A DNA stretch of 64,000 bases from contig NZ_CP070356.1 of the NCBI RefSeq assembly GCF_016919445.1, forward strand, positions 6,203,502-6,267,501, written 5' to 3'. Below, one piece after another: positions 50,567 to 59,521 of the stretch. The stretch's first letter is position 1. Each line of letters opens with the position of its first letter. Position numbers and translations under genes: made by a program. The notes beneath the pieces are model-generated. The model was not told the origin of the DNA and did not search any database. It was given only the letters and a program-made list of their open reading frames with translations. The DNA comes from Pseudomonas sp. PDNC002. Lineage in GTDB: Bacteria > Pseudomonadota > Gammaproteobacteria > Pseudomonadales > Pseudomonadaceae.

Positions 50567-51997
50567 CTACAGGGAATATCGTGAACGCAGGACCTCGGCA
50601 AACTTCGCCCATTCTTCGAGAACCCGCCGCCCTTCCGGCGTGACATTGAGCAGCTGATCGCGCATTGCCATGTCGAAGTTCGACAGAGTATTCGGCGCGC
50701 CGAACTGCGGGTCACTCAGGCGTGCACGGCAGAAGTCCTGCCATTGTTGCTGTTCCACGGGACTCAAAGTACCTGGAAAATTTCGCGCACGATAACGGAA
50801 CAGAAGTTCCGGAAGTCGCGGATCGTCGAACGGCCATTGCTCTTTCGACAATCGACTCGGATCGGCCTGACGTACCTGTTCGCAGAGTCTGCGATCACGA
50901 TCGCCGATAAATCCGTCGTACAACTGCTGTTCCGGGTCGTCGCAGCCAGCGAAACTTTCTTCGGCATACAGAGGTGCCAGTTTTTCCTGCCAGACTGCCT
51001 GATCTTGAGTCAGCGTTTGCGCAGCTTTCAGACACGCATCCAAGTCAAGGCCTATACGTTCGCGATCCTGCGCCCGCAGTACAGACAAGGGGGCTACCAC
51101 CGGGCAACGGTTGATGTGCAGGAGCTTCAAAGGCACCGGTAGTTCGCCCTCGGCCAGCTCGTCGCGGCGTGTGTACAGCCGCCGGCGCAACGTCTCGGCA
51201 TCCAGCGTCAGCAACGGCGAGACATCGACACCCAGGTCGCAGACGATCAGGGCATTGCGGTTGCGTGGGTGCCGCGCCAGCGGCAGCACAACGGACAGAT
51301 AATGCCGGGCGCCGGAGAACATGCCGGAGATGTGCACCAACGGCTGCAGCAGGCGCACCTGGTCGAGCACGCCCTGCTTGCTGCGCAGGCGGAACAGATA
51401 GTCGTAGAGCTTGGGCTGGCGGTCACGGATCAACCGCGCCAGGGCAATGGTCGCGCGGACGTCGGACAGCGCGTCGTGGGCCTGGCCGTGGTCGATGCCA
51501 TTAGCCGCGGTGAGGCGCTCCAGCTTGAGGCTCACGACGCCATCCTGCTCCGGCCAGACGATGCCTTCCGGACGCAGCGCATAGGCGGTGCGCACCATAT
51601 CGATGAGATCCCAGCGACTGTTACCGCCCTGCCACTCGCGCGCATAGGGATCGAAGAAGTTGCGGTACAGGCTGTAGCGCGTGACCTCGTCATCGAAGCG
51701 CAGGGTGTTGTAACCCGCCACGCAGGTGCTCGGCTGTGCCAGCTCGGCATGCAGGCGAGTCATGAACTCCGCTTCGCTCAGGCCCTTCTCTTCCAGCCGA
51801 TCCGGCGTGATGCCGGTGACCAGGCATGCCGCCGGGTGCGGCAGGATGTCGTCGCTCGGGCGGCAGAACAGGTTCAGCGGTTGGCCGATTTCGTTGAGGT
51901 TCTCATCGGTGCGAATCCCGGCGACCTGCAGCGGCCGGTCGCGGCGCGGGTCGATGCCGGTAGTTTCGTAGTCGTACCAGAAGATGCTGGCGCTCAT
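50567..51997 (-). CDS. sbcB: Exodeoxyribonuclease I
   Basis: A 476-residue DEDDh 3'-5' exonuclease on single-stranded DNA, used in recombination and mismatch repair. Exo I motif is FWYDYETTGIDPRRDRPLQV (D8, E10 area), Exo II YNTLRFDDEVTRYSLYRN, and Exo III HDALSDVRATIALARLI (H and D). The SH3-like and C-terminal domains follow. Start at 51997 has AAGGA seven bases upstream; a start two codons earlier abuts it. Confidence 0.95.
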   Translation of the reverse strand: MSASIFWYDYETTGIDPRRDRPLQVAGIRTDENLNEIGQPLNLFCRPSDDILPHPAACLVTGITPDRLEEKGLSEAEFMTRLHAELAQPSTCVAGYNTLRFDDEVTRYSLYRNFFDPYAREWQGGNSRWDLIDMVRTAYALRPEGIVWPEQDGVVSLKLERLTAANGIDHGQAHDALSDVRATIALARLIRDRQPKLYDYLFRLRSKQGVLDQVRLLQPLVHISGMFSGARHYLSVVLPLARHPRNRNALIVCDLGVDVSPLLTLDAETLRRRLYTRRDELAEGELPVPLKLLHINRCPVVAPLSVLRAQDRERIGLDLDACLKAAQTLTQDQAVWQEKLAPLYAEESFAGCDDPEQQLYDGFIGDRDRRLCEQVRQADPSRLSKEQWPFDDPRLPELLFRYRARNFPGTLSPVEQQQWQDFCRARLSDPQFGAPNTLSNFDMAMRDQLLNVTPEGRRVLEEWAKFAEVLRSRYSL

Positions 51998-52140
51998 GCA
52001 CATGTCCTTGCCTGCAAGCGATTGCGTCGCAGTCTAACAGTGCTGCCCGGCACACTTCCAAAACCGGGCGGTGGCACCTTGCCAGCGATCGCTTATATGA
52101 TGGACCTCGCAAGGACACCCATTGGAAAGGACTTCCTACC

Positions 52141-52956
52141 ATGCAAGACATTTCTGCGCAGAATCCGTACAGCGCTCCGCTGAGCAACCTGCAGCCAGGC
52201 GCTTCGCAAGCCACCGTCCCCTCTGTTGCCGACGCCCTCGCGCGTGGCTACGACTTCAGCATCAACGACCTGCTGGGCGAGTCCTGGCGCCGCACCAAAG
52301 GCACCAAGGGCCTGATCATTGGCGGCTTCGTGGTGTTCTATGCGGCGATCTTCGCGCTGGTCAACATTCTCAGTCTGTTCCTGACCATCGTCGGCGTAGC
52401 CGGCCTGGCGGGCGCCGGCCTGCTCTCCGGCGGCGAGCCCGACGGTGGCATGGCGCTAGGCGCCATCGCGGCCTTCATCATCGGCTCCGTGGTCCTGAGC
52501 TTCGCCGCCACCGCGCTGTGCTATCCGCTGCTGGCCGGCGTGAACATGCTCGGCATTCGCCGCGCGGCCGACCAGCCACTCCGCTTCAACGAGATATTCA
52601 GCCACTTCGGCCGTACCTTCCAGGTGGTGGTCTGCGTACTGCTGAGCACCGTACTGATCTGCATCGGCTACGCCCTGTTCGTGCTGCCCGGCATCTACCT
52701 GAGCATCGCCTACCTGCTCGCCGTACCGCTGGTGGTGGAGCGCGGTCTGTCGCCCTGGGCGGCGCTGGAAGCCTCGCGCAAGGCGATCACCCAGCACTGG
52801 TTCAAGGTGTTCGGCCTGCTGCTGGTGTTCGGCGTGCTGTTCATGCTGAGCACGCTGACCTTCGGCATCGCCCTGATCTGGCTGCTACCGTGGGTAATTG
52901 TCTGCATCGGCGTGCTGTATCGCACCATCTTCGGTGTGCTGCCGGTAAACGTCTGA
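52141..52956 (+). CDS. Polytopic membrane protein, first of two tandem paralogues
   Basis: A 271-residue protein. The N-terminal ~60 residues are cytoplasmic (NPYSAPLSNLQ ... DALARGYDFSINDLLGESWR), followed by about six membrane segments. The paralogue at 53106 shares LGIRRAA, VLPGIYLSIAY, VVER-LSPW-ALE-SRKAITQ, HWFKVFGL and YRTIFGVLP, so the two arose by duplication. No family I can name. They precede the RDD/SpoIIM/MoxR genes on the same strand. Confidence 0.75.
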   Translation: MQDISAQNPYSAPLSNLQPGASQATVPSVADALARGYDFSINDLLGESWRRTKGTKGLIIGGFVVFYAAIFALVNILSLFLTIVGVAGLAGAGLLSGGEPDGGMALGAIAAFIIGSVVLSFAATALCYPLLAGVNMLGIRRAADQPLRFNEIFSHFGRTFQVVVCVLLSTVLICIGYALFVLPGIYLSIAYLLAVPLVVERGLSPWAALEASRKAITQHWFKVFGLLLVFGVLFMLSTLTFGIALIWLLPWVIVCIGVLYRTIFGVLPVNV

Positions 52957-53105
52957 AGGCTCGCGGGGAGCGGCCGACATGCGCCGCTCCATTGCCAGCG
53001 TCCTCACGGAAGCTTCCATAAGAGTTTTGCGAAACGTCCTGACAACCGGCATTAGCCTGCCCCGTCACACTGCTGCGCCAACCTGAACAGCCCTGGAGCA
53101 CGTAG

Positions 53106-53873
53106 ATGAGCATCGACACTTCTCCCAATCCCTTTGCAACCCCCAGCAGTTCCCTGCAGGACCCCATCGCCAGCGGCAACGTGCCGAGCATCGAGGAAGC
53201 CCTGTCCCGCGGTTATGACTTCTCCATCGAGGCTCTGATCAAGGATGCCTGGGCACGCGTCAGCGGCACCAAGGGCCTGATCGTCGCCGGCTTCCTCGTC
53301 TATATCGTGGTGGTCCAGGCGGTCAGCTTCGTGCTGGGCCTGATCCTCGGCGTGGGCTACGTGGCCTCCGGCACCGAGCCCGGCATCGGCGCGACCATCG
53401 TGCAGATGGTCGTGGGCATCCTCGCCGGCACCGTGGGCTACCCCTTCCTGGCCGGCATCAACATGCTCGGCATCCGCCGCGCCGCCGGCCAACCCGTCTC
53501 CTTCAACGAGATGTTCAGCCACTTCGGCCAGTTCGTTCCGCTGCTCATCACCGGCCTGGTCATGACCGTCCTGATCTATATCGGCATGTTGCTGCTGGTG
53601 CTGCCGGGCATCTACCTGAGCATCGCGTACATCCTGGCGATCCCGCTGGTTGTGGAACGCAAGCTCAGCCCCTGGCAGGCCCTGGAAACTTCGCGCAAGG
53701 CCATCACCCAGCACTGGTTCAAGGTCTTCGGCCTGTTCGTCGTGCTCGGTCTGATCATGATGGTGAGTGCCATTCCCCTGGGTATCGGCCTGGTCTGGAC
53801 CCTGCCGCTGGTGATCATCTCCGTCGGCGGGCTGTACCGGACGATCTTCGGCGTGCTGCCTCCGGCCAACTGA
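53106..53873 (+). CDS. Polytopic membrane protein, second tandem paralogue
   Basis: A 255-residue paralogue of the preceding protein, shorter mainly in the first membrane hairpin. NPFATPSSSLQ and EEALSRGYDFSIEALIKDAW at the N-terminus mirror the first copy. They could form a hetero-oligomer or serve different conditions. Function unknown. The gap between them is 149 bp, so they may be transcribed separately. Confidence 0.75.
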   Translation: MSIDTSPNPFATPSSSLQDPIASGNVPSIEEALSRGYDFSIEALIKDAWARVSGTKGLIVAGFLVYIVVVQAVSFVLGLILGVGYVASGTEPGIGATIVQMVVGILAGTVGYPFLAGINMLGIRRAAGQPVSFNEMFSHFGQFVPLLITGLVMTVLIYIGMLLLVLPGIYLSIAYILAIPLVVERKLSPWQALETSRKAITQHWFKVFGLFVVLGLIMMVSAIPLGIGLVWTLPLVIISVGGLYRTIFGVLPPAN

Positions 53874-53961
53874 GCCACGTCAGTCCATAAACACCAGCGC
53901 GGTTGCCTCGCCGGACCGCGCTGGCTAGCATCTGGCATCCAGCCTTCGACAGCGATTTCCC

Positions 53962-54681
53962 TTGAGCGCAGCAGCCTCCCCCAGTTCCGTCCTGGACACC
54001 CGATTTCACATTGAAACCCCGGAAGGGATCGACCTGCTGCTACGTCCCGCCGGCGTCGTTCCGCGGGCCCTCGCCTACCTGATCGATCTCGGCATCCGCG
54101 CCCTGCTGATGGTGGCGCTATTCATGCTGCTCGCCTTCCTCGGCGAACTGGGGACGGGCCTCGGACTGATCCTCACCTTCATCATGACCTGGTGGTACAT
54201 GGTGCTCTTCGAAGTGCTCAACCAGGGTCGCTCGCCGGGCAAGCAGATGATGGGCCTGCGCGTGGTGCACGACGACGGCACGCCCATCGGCTGGTCCGCT
54301 TCGCTGCTGCGCAACCTGCTGCGCTTCGCCGATATTCTGCCCTTCGCCTATACCCTGGGCCTGCTCAGTTGCCTGTCCAATTCCGCGTTCAAGCGCCTGG
54401 GCGACCTCGCCGCCGGCACGCTGGTGATCTACCGCGACCCGCCGCCGAGCCGTCCCCAGGTCTCCGAAGCCACCCCGGAACTGGCGCCCTGGCCCCTCAG
54501 CCTGGAGGAACAGCGCGCCCTCATGGGCTTCGCCGAGCGCGGCACACAGCTGTCCGCCGCACGCCGCCAGGAGCTGGCCGGCATCCTCGCGCAGCCACTG
54601 GGGGTGACACCCGAGCACGCCGAGCAGCGGCTGGCCGGCATCGCCAGCGGCCTGCTGGGCAACGGGATGGGCAACGCATGA
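53962..54681 (+). CDS. RDD-family membrane protein
   Basis: A 239-residue protein with an RDD domain: FHIETPEGIDLLLRPAGVVP, RALAYLIDLGIRALLMVA, then GRSPGKQMMGLRVVHDDGTP and LLRNLLRFADILPFAY. About three or four segments and a soluble C-terminal tail of ~85 residues. TTG at 53962 is taken as start because no ATG or GTG lies between it and the conserved domain; no good ribosome site is visible, so the start is uncertain. Stop overlaps the SpoIIM start (ATGA). Confidence 0.82.
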   Translation: MSAAASPSSVLDTRFHIETPEGIDLLLRPAGVVPRALAYLIDLGIRALLMVALFMLLAFLGELGTGLGLILTFIMTWWYMVLFEVLNQGRSPGKQMMGLRVVHDDGTPIGWSASLLRNLLRFADILPFAYTLGLLSCLSNSAFKRLGDLAAGTLVIYRDPPPSRPQVSEATPELAPWPLSLEEQRALMGFAERGTQLSAARRQELAGILAQPLGVTPEHAEQRLAGIASGLLGNGMGNA

Positions 54682-55664
54682 AGCAGGCCTTCTTCGAACA
54701 GCGTCACCAGAGCAACTGGAAGCGCTTCGCCAAGCGCCTGGAGCAACTGGAAAGCGGCAAGCGCCAGGAGGCCGGCGAGCGCCCCGACGAGTTCGCCGCC
54801 GACTACCGGCGGATCTGCCAGCAGCTCGCCCTCGCCCAGGAGCGCGGCTACAGCAGCCACTTGATTGACCAGTTGCAGCAACTCGCCATGCGCGGGCACC
54901 AGCAGTTCTATCGCCACCGCAGCCATCTCGGCACACGCCTGCTCGGCTTCCTGGTCGCCGGCTTCCCGCGGCTGGTTCGCGAAGAGTGGCGCTGCATCGC
55001 CGTGGCCAGCCTGCTGTTCTACGGCAGCCTGCTGTTGATGGGCCTGCTGGTCTACCACTTCCCGGACCTGGTCTACAGCATGATGGCGCCCGAGCGCGTG
55101 GCCGAAATGGAGGCCATGTACTCGCCGGACACCACGCGCCTCGGCCCGATGGGCGAACGCGACGCCGGCGATGACTGGCAGATGTTCGGCCACTACATCA
55201 TGAACAACATCGGCATCGCCTTTCAGACCTTCGCCAGCGGGCTGCTTTTCTGCGTGGGCAGCCTGTTCTTCCTGCTGTTCAACGGCCTGGTGATCGGCGC
55301 GGTCGCCGGCCATCTGACCCAGGTCGGCTACATCGAGACATTCTGGTCGTTCGTCATCGGCCACGGTGCGTTCGAACTCACCGCCATCACCTTCGCCGGC
55401 GGCGCCGGTCTCAAGCTTGGCTGGGCGTTGCTCGCGCCGGGGCGGCTGAGTCGCCTCGAAGCCCTGCGCCAGGCCGCGGCACGGGCGGTACAGCTGATCG
55501 GCGGGGTGATCCTGCTGCTGCTGATCGCCGCCTTCGTCGAAGGATACTGGTCCTCCATCACACAGTTCTCGGCGAATGTGAAATACATCGTTGGCGCCGG
55601 CCTGTGGCTGCTGGTCGCCTGCTACTTCCTCTTCGCCGGACGGAAACGCCATGCGCCTGACTGA
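54678..55664 (+). CDS. SpoIIM-family (stage II sporulation protein M-like) membrane protein
   Basis: A 328-residue protein with an N-terminal soluble helical part (~1-90) and a membrane domain with the PF01944 pattern: MNNIGIAFQTFASGLLFCVG, FLLFNGLVIGAVAGHL, SFVIGHGAFELTAITFAGGA. In Gram-negatives these lie with RDD, DUF4129, MoxR and DUF58 genes; spore formation is not implied. Coupled to RDD by ATGA, and its end overlaps the next gene by 14 bp. Confidence 0.87.
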   Translation: MKQAFFEQRHQSNWKRFAKRLEQLESGKRQEAGERPDEFAADYRRICQQLALAQERGYSSHLIDQLQQLAMRGHQQFYRHRSHLGTRLLGFLVAGFPRLVREEWRCIAVASLLFYGSLLLMGLLVYHFPDLVYSMMAPERVAEMEAMYSPDTTRLGPMGERDAGDDWQMFGHYIMNNIGIAFQTFASGLLFCVGSLFFLLFNGLVIGAVAGHLTQVGYIETFWSFVIGHGAFELTAITFAGGAGLKLGWALLAPGRLSRLEALRQAAARAVQLIGGVILLLLIAAFVEGYWSSITQFSANVKYIVGAGLWLLVACYFLFAGRKRHAPD

Positions 55665-57231
55665 CGCCAGCGTCGCCATCCGCCCGCGCAGCGCCTGGGA
55701 AGCGCTGGACCTCGGCATCCTCCTCGCACGGCGCCACGCCGGCGTGCTGATGGCCAGTTGGGCGATCGTCACCCTGCCGGTGTTCGTGCTGCTCTCGGTG
55801 CTGCTGTGGAACCACTCCAGCTGGGCGATCCTGCTGTTCTGGTGGCTCAAGCCAGTCTTCGAACGCCTGCCGCTGTACATCCTTTCCCGCGCGCTGTTCG
55901 GTGAGGCGCCAACGCTCAGGCAGGCGCTGCGGGCCTTCCCCGGCCTGCTCAAGCCACAATTGCTGGCGAGCCTGCTGTGGCGCAGGCTCAGCCCGACGCG
56001 CAGTTTCGACCTGCCCGTCATGCAGCTGGAAGGTCTCAAGGGCCAGGCCCGCAGCCAGCGCCTGGTGGTCCTGGGCCAGCGTAACGCCGGCGGCGCCACC
56101 TGGCTGACCGTCATCGGCATGCATTTCGAACTGGCGCTCTGGCTGGGCCTGACCGTCCTGATGTACCTGATGCTGCCGCAACAATGGGTGGAAGACTGGG
56201 AATGGAAGTCACTGATCAGCGCCGCGCAGAGTGACTGGGCCTGGCTTGAGCACGTGAGCAACCTGATCTACGCGTTGCTGCTGATCGTCTGGGAGCCGGT
56301 GTACGTCGCCTGCGGCTTCACCCTTTACCTGAACCGGCGCACCGAACTGGAAGCCTGGGACATCGAACTGGTGTTCCGCCGCCTGCGCCAGCGCCTGATC
56401 GGTAGCGCCTATGCCCTGCTGCTGGTGCTGGCCGGCGCCTTCGCCCTGCTGCCGAGCAATGACGCGCTCGCCGCCAGCGGCGGCGCCAGCCAGTCGTGCC
56501 CGCTGCCGGACCAGAATCCCGACGGCCCGCAAGGTGCGCGGCTGACGCAGCAAAAACTCAACAGCGAGGATTCGCGGCAGGCCGCCGAGAAGATCCTCGG
56601 CGCTCCGCCGTTCAGGAATAGCGAGAAGGTCACCGGCTGGCGGCTGGGGGACGAGAAGGAAGACAAGCAGCCCAGCAAGGACGACGAGAAACGTCTGAAG
56701 AACTTCTTCGATGCCCTGGATAACTGGAGCGTCTTCAAATCCGCCGCCCAAGGCATCGAGATCCTGCTCTGGAGCCTGCTGTTCGCCGCCATCGCCCTGC
56801 TGGTCTGGCGTTATCGTGAATGGCTGCGGCTGTTCGTCGGGCGAGTCGGCCTGCCGCAGAAGGCGAAGCGCGAAGCCCCCGCCGTGCTCTTCGGCCTGGA
56901 ACTCGCACCGGAGTCCCTGCCCAGCGACGTCGCCAGCGAAGCCGAGCGCCTATGGGATGAGCAACCGCGCGCCGCCCTCGGCCTGCTCTACCGCGCCCTG
57001 CTCAGCCGCTTGCTGCACGACTTCCGCGTGCCGCTGCGCGAATCCACTACCGAAGGAGAAGTCCTGGCGCGCGTAGCCGATCTCGACGATCCGTCGCTGG
57101 ACAGCTTTGCCCAGGTCCTGACCCGCCAGTGGCAGGCTCTCGCCTACGGCCATCGACCACCCCAGGAAGGCCTCAAGCAGCAGCTGTGTGGCGAATGGCG
57201 CAGCCTGTTCGGCAACGAGGTGCGGGCATGA
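55651..57231 (+). CDS. DUF4129-domain membrane protein
   Basis: A 526-residue protein: membrane segments in the N-terminal half, a periplasmic-like charged stretch at ~290-370, one segment near ~385, and a C-terminal DUF4129 domain (RAALGLLYRALLSRLLHDFR, then EVLARVADLDDPSLDSFAQV). Start at 55651 lies inside the SpoIIM coding sequence (14-bp overlap), a sign of a tight operon. No enzymatic residues recognised. Confidence 0.82.
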   Translation: MRLTDASVAIRPRSAWEALDLGILLARRHAGVLMASWAIVTLPVFVLLSVLLWNHSSWAILLFWWLKPVFERLPLYILSRALFGEAPTLRQALRAFPGLLKPQLLASLLWRRLSPTRSFDLPVMQLEGLKGQARSQRLVVLGQRNAGGATWLTVIGMHFELALWLGLTVLMYLMLPQQWVEDWEWKSLISAAQSDWAWLEHVSNLIYALLLIVWEPVYVACGFTLYLNRRTELEAWDIELVFRRLRQRLIGSAYALLLVLAGAFALLPSNDALAASGGASQSCPLPDQNPDGPQGARLTQQKLNSEDSRQAAEKILGAPPFRNSEKVTGWRLGDEKEDKQPSKDDEKRLKNFFDALDNWSVFKSAAQGIEILLWSLLFAAIALLVWRYREWLRLFVGRVGLPQKAKREAPAVLFGLELAPESLPSDVASEAERLWDEQPRAALGLLYRALLSRLLHDFRVPLRESTTEGEVLARVADLDDPSLDSFAQVLTRQWQALAYGHRPPQEGLKQQLCGEWRSLFGNEVRA

Positions 57232-58508
57232 AGCGCAGTCACATCGCCTTCCTGGCGGCGCTCACCCTGCTGGTGCTGGGTGCCCTGGGGTACTACCTGT
57301 ACAAGAACCTCGAACCCTATACCGAGACCGTCGATCACGGCCCGTCGCCCGAGGCGCGCGCCAATCCCTATCTCGCCGCCGAGATGTACCTGCGCGGACG
57401 CGGTTTGCGCGTGTCCACCGCCAACGGCGTCGAAGTGCTCGACCAACTGCCCGGCGCGGGACAGACGCTGATCCTGCTCGGCAGCCGCGAAAACCTCACC
57501 CCCACCCAGACCCGCCGCCTGCTCGACTGGACCAACCGTGGCGGCCATCTGATCGTCACCGCCGAACGGCTCTGGGACAAGGACGAAGGCAAGAGCGGCG
57601 ACCTGTTGCTCGACGAGCTGGGCGTGCAGCAATTCCTCACCTCCGACCTCAAGGAAGAAGAAGACGCGAAACCCGCGGACGCTGACAGCCAGGGTGATGA
57701 CAGCCAGGACGACGAAGACACCGCCAAGCCGGAAGTGGAACAGCACCACCCGGACCAGGCCTCCGCAGCCGCCGACGCCACCGTCGACGAGGAAGAGCCC
57801 TACCCGAACCTCACCAAGCTCTATCTGGAGAACGAAAAGGCGCCGGCCTACATCGACTTCGATACCGACTACCACCTGTTCGACTCGAAGAACCTGGCCT
57901 ACGCCTGGGCCAACAGCGGCGACGCCACCCACCTGCTGCAACTGCAACAGGGCCAGGGGTTGGTCACCGTACTGACCGACAACTGGATCTGGCAGAACGG
58001 CCAGCTCGACGCCTACGACAATGCCTGGCTGCTCTGGTACCTGACCCAGGACAGCGCCGTCACCCTGGTCTACCGTGCCGACGGCGCCAGCCTGTTCACC
58101 CTGCTGGCCCGCTATTTCCCCCAGGCCCTGGCCGCTGGCCTTCTGCTGCTGGCGCTGGTTCTGTGGCGCAATGGACTGCGCCAGGGGCCGCTGCAACCCA
58201 ACCCCGATCGTAGCCGCCGACAACTGGAAGAACACCTGCGCGCCGGCGCCGACTTCATCCTCCGCCATCGCGGCCAACTTGCCCTGCTGCAAGGGCTGCA
58301 ACGCGACGTGATGCGCCGGGCACGCCAACGCCAGCCCGGCTTCGACCGCCTGCCGGTCGCCGAACAATGGCAAGTCCTCGGCCGCATGACCCGCATGCCC
58401 ACCAGCGCCATCAGCCAGGCCATGCGCCCTTATCCACAACAGCGCATGGCCGTTGCCGAATTCACCCGCCAGGTCGCCCACCTGCAAAGCCTCAGGAATG
58501 CCCTATGA
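57228..58508 (+). CDS. DUF4350-domain membrane protein
   Basis: A 426-residue protein with one N-terminal membrane helix (HIAFLAALTLLVLGALGYYL) and one near residue ~305 (ALAAGLLLLALVLWRNGLR). Between them is the DUF4350 periplasmic domain (LDWTNRGGHLIVTAERLWDK). That domain is broken by a very acidic, low-complexity insert at ~145-195 (runs of D, E, Q), likely flexible. Coupled by ATGA overlaps at both ends. Confidence 0.82.
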   Translation: MKRSHIAFLAALTLLVLGALGYYLYKNLEPYTETVDHGPSPEARANPYLAAEMYLRGRGLRVSTANGVEVLDQLPGAGQTLILLGSRENLTPTQTRRLLDWTNRGGHLIVTAERLWDKDEGKSGDLLLDELGVQQFLTSDLKEEEDAKPADADSQGDDSQDDEDTAKPEVEQHHPDQASAAADATVDEEEPYPNLTKLYLENEKAPAYIDFDTDYHLFDSKNLAYAWANSGDATHLLQLQQGQGLVTVLTDNWIWQNGQLDAYDNAWLLWYLTQDSAVTLVYRADGASLFTLLARYFPQALAAGLLLLALVLWRNGLRQGPLQPNPDRSRRQLEEHLRAGADFILRHRGQLALLQGLQRDVMRRARQRQPGFDRLPVAEQWQVLGRMTRMPTSAISQAMRPYPQQRMAVAEFTRQVAHLQSLRNAL

Positions 58509-59521
58509 GCGAACAGACGCCGGAACCTTCGAACACCGCCAATTCCACGCCCAACCCGGCCGCCCAGCGCCAGCGCGCCAGCCAGCTGGCCCAGGCGTTG
58601 CGCCACGAACTGCAGAAGGCCCTGATCGGCCAGCAGGCCGTGATCGATGACGTGCTCACCGCGCTGCTCGCGGGCGGCCATGTGCTCATCGAAGGCGTTC
58701 CCGGACTGGGCAAGACGTTGCTGGTACGCGCCCTCGCTCGCTGCTTCGATGGCGGCTTCGCGCGCATCCAGTTCACTCCCGACCTGATGCCCAGCGACGT
58801 CACCGGCCACGCCGTGTACGACCTGGCCACCGAACAGTTCAAGCTGCGCAAGGGTCCGGTGTTCACCCACCTGCTGCTGGCGGATGAAATCAACCGCGCA
58901 CCGGCCAAGACCCAGGCGGCCCTGCTGGAAGTGATGCAGGAACGCCAGGTGACGCTCGAGGGCCGCGCCCTGCCGGTGCCGCAACCGTTCATGGTGCTGG
59001 CGACCCAGAACCCCATCGAACAGGAAGGCACCTACCCGCTGCCGGAAGCCGAGCTCGACCGCTTCATGCTCAAACTGCGCATCGACTATCCGCTGGAAGC
59101 CGAGGAGCAGACCCTGGTGCGCCAGGTCACCCGCTCCGCCCGCAGCGACATGCTCGACGTTGCGCCGATGCGCGCACTGCTCAAGGACAAGGACGTGCTG
59201 GCGCTGCAGAAGATCGCCGCCGAACTGCCCATCGACGACCAGGTACTCGACTACGCGGTGCGCATCGCTCGCACCACGCGCAACTGGCCGGGCCTGGCGC
59301 TCGGTGCCGGCCCTCGCGCGTCCATCGCGCTGGTGCGTTGCGCCCGCGCCCGCGCCCTGCTGCGCAGCGGCGACTTCGTGATCCCTGACGACGTGAAGGG
59401 CAGCGCCCTCGCCGTGCTGCGCCACCGCGTGCGACTGTCACCGGAACTGGAAATCGAAGGCCTGTCGGTGGATCAGGTGCTGCAACAGTTGCTCGACCAG
59501 GTACCGGCGCCGCGCGTATGA
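58505..59521 (+). CDS. MoxR-family AAA+ ATPase
   Basis: A 338-residue AAA+ ATPase. Walker A is EGVPGLGKTLLVRALA (~69-84), Walker B LLLADEINRAPAKTQAALLE, sensor 1 VLATQNPIEQEGTYPLPEAE. MoxR ATPases act as chaperones that mature or insert metal cofactors or remodel vWA-partner proteins; the DUF58 protein encoded next is the usual partner. Start at 58505 overlaps the previous stop. Confidence 0.92.
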   Translation: MSEQTPEPSNTANSTPNPAAQRQRASQLAQALRHELQKALIGQQAVIDDVLTALLAGGHVLIEGVPGLGKTLLVRALARCFDGGFARIQFTPDLMPSDVTGHAVYDLATEQFKLRKGPVFTHLLLADEINRAPAKTQAALLEVMQERQVTLEGRALPVPQPFMVLATQNPIEQEGTYPLPEAELDRFMLKLRIDYPLEAEEQTLVRQVTRSARSDMLDVAPMRALLKDKDVLALQKIAAELPIDDQVLDYAVRIARTTRNWPGLALGAGPRASIALVRCARARALLRSGDFVIPDDVKGSALAVLRHRVRLSPELEIEGLSVDQVLQQLLDQVPAPRV

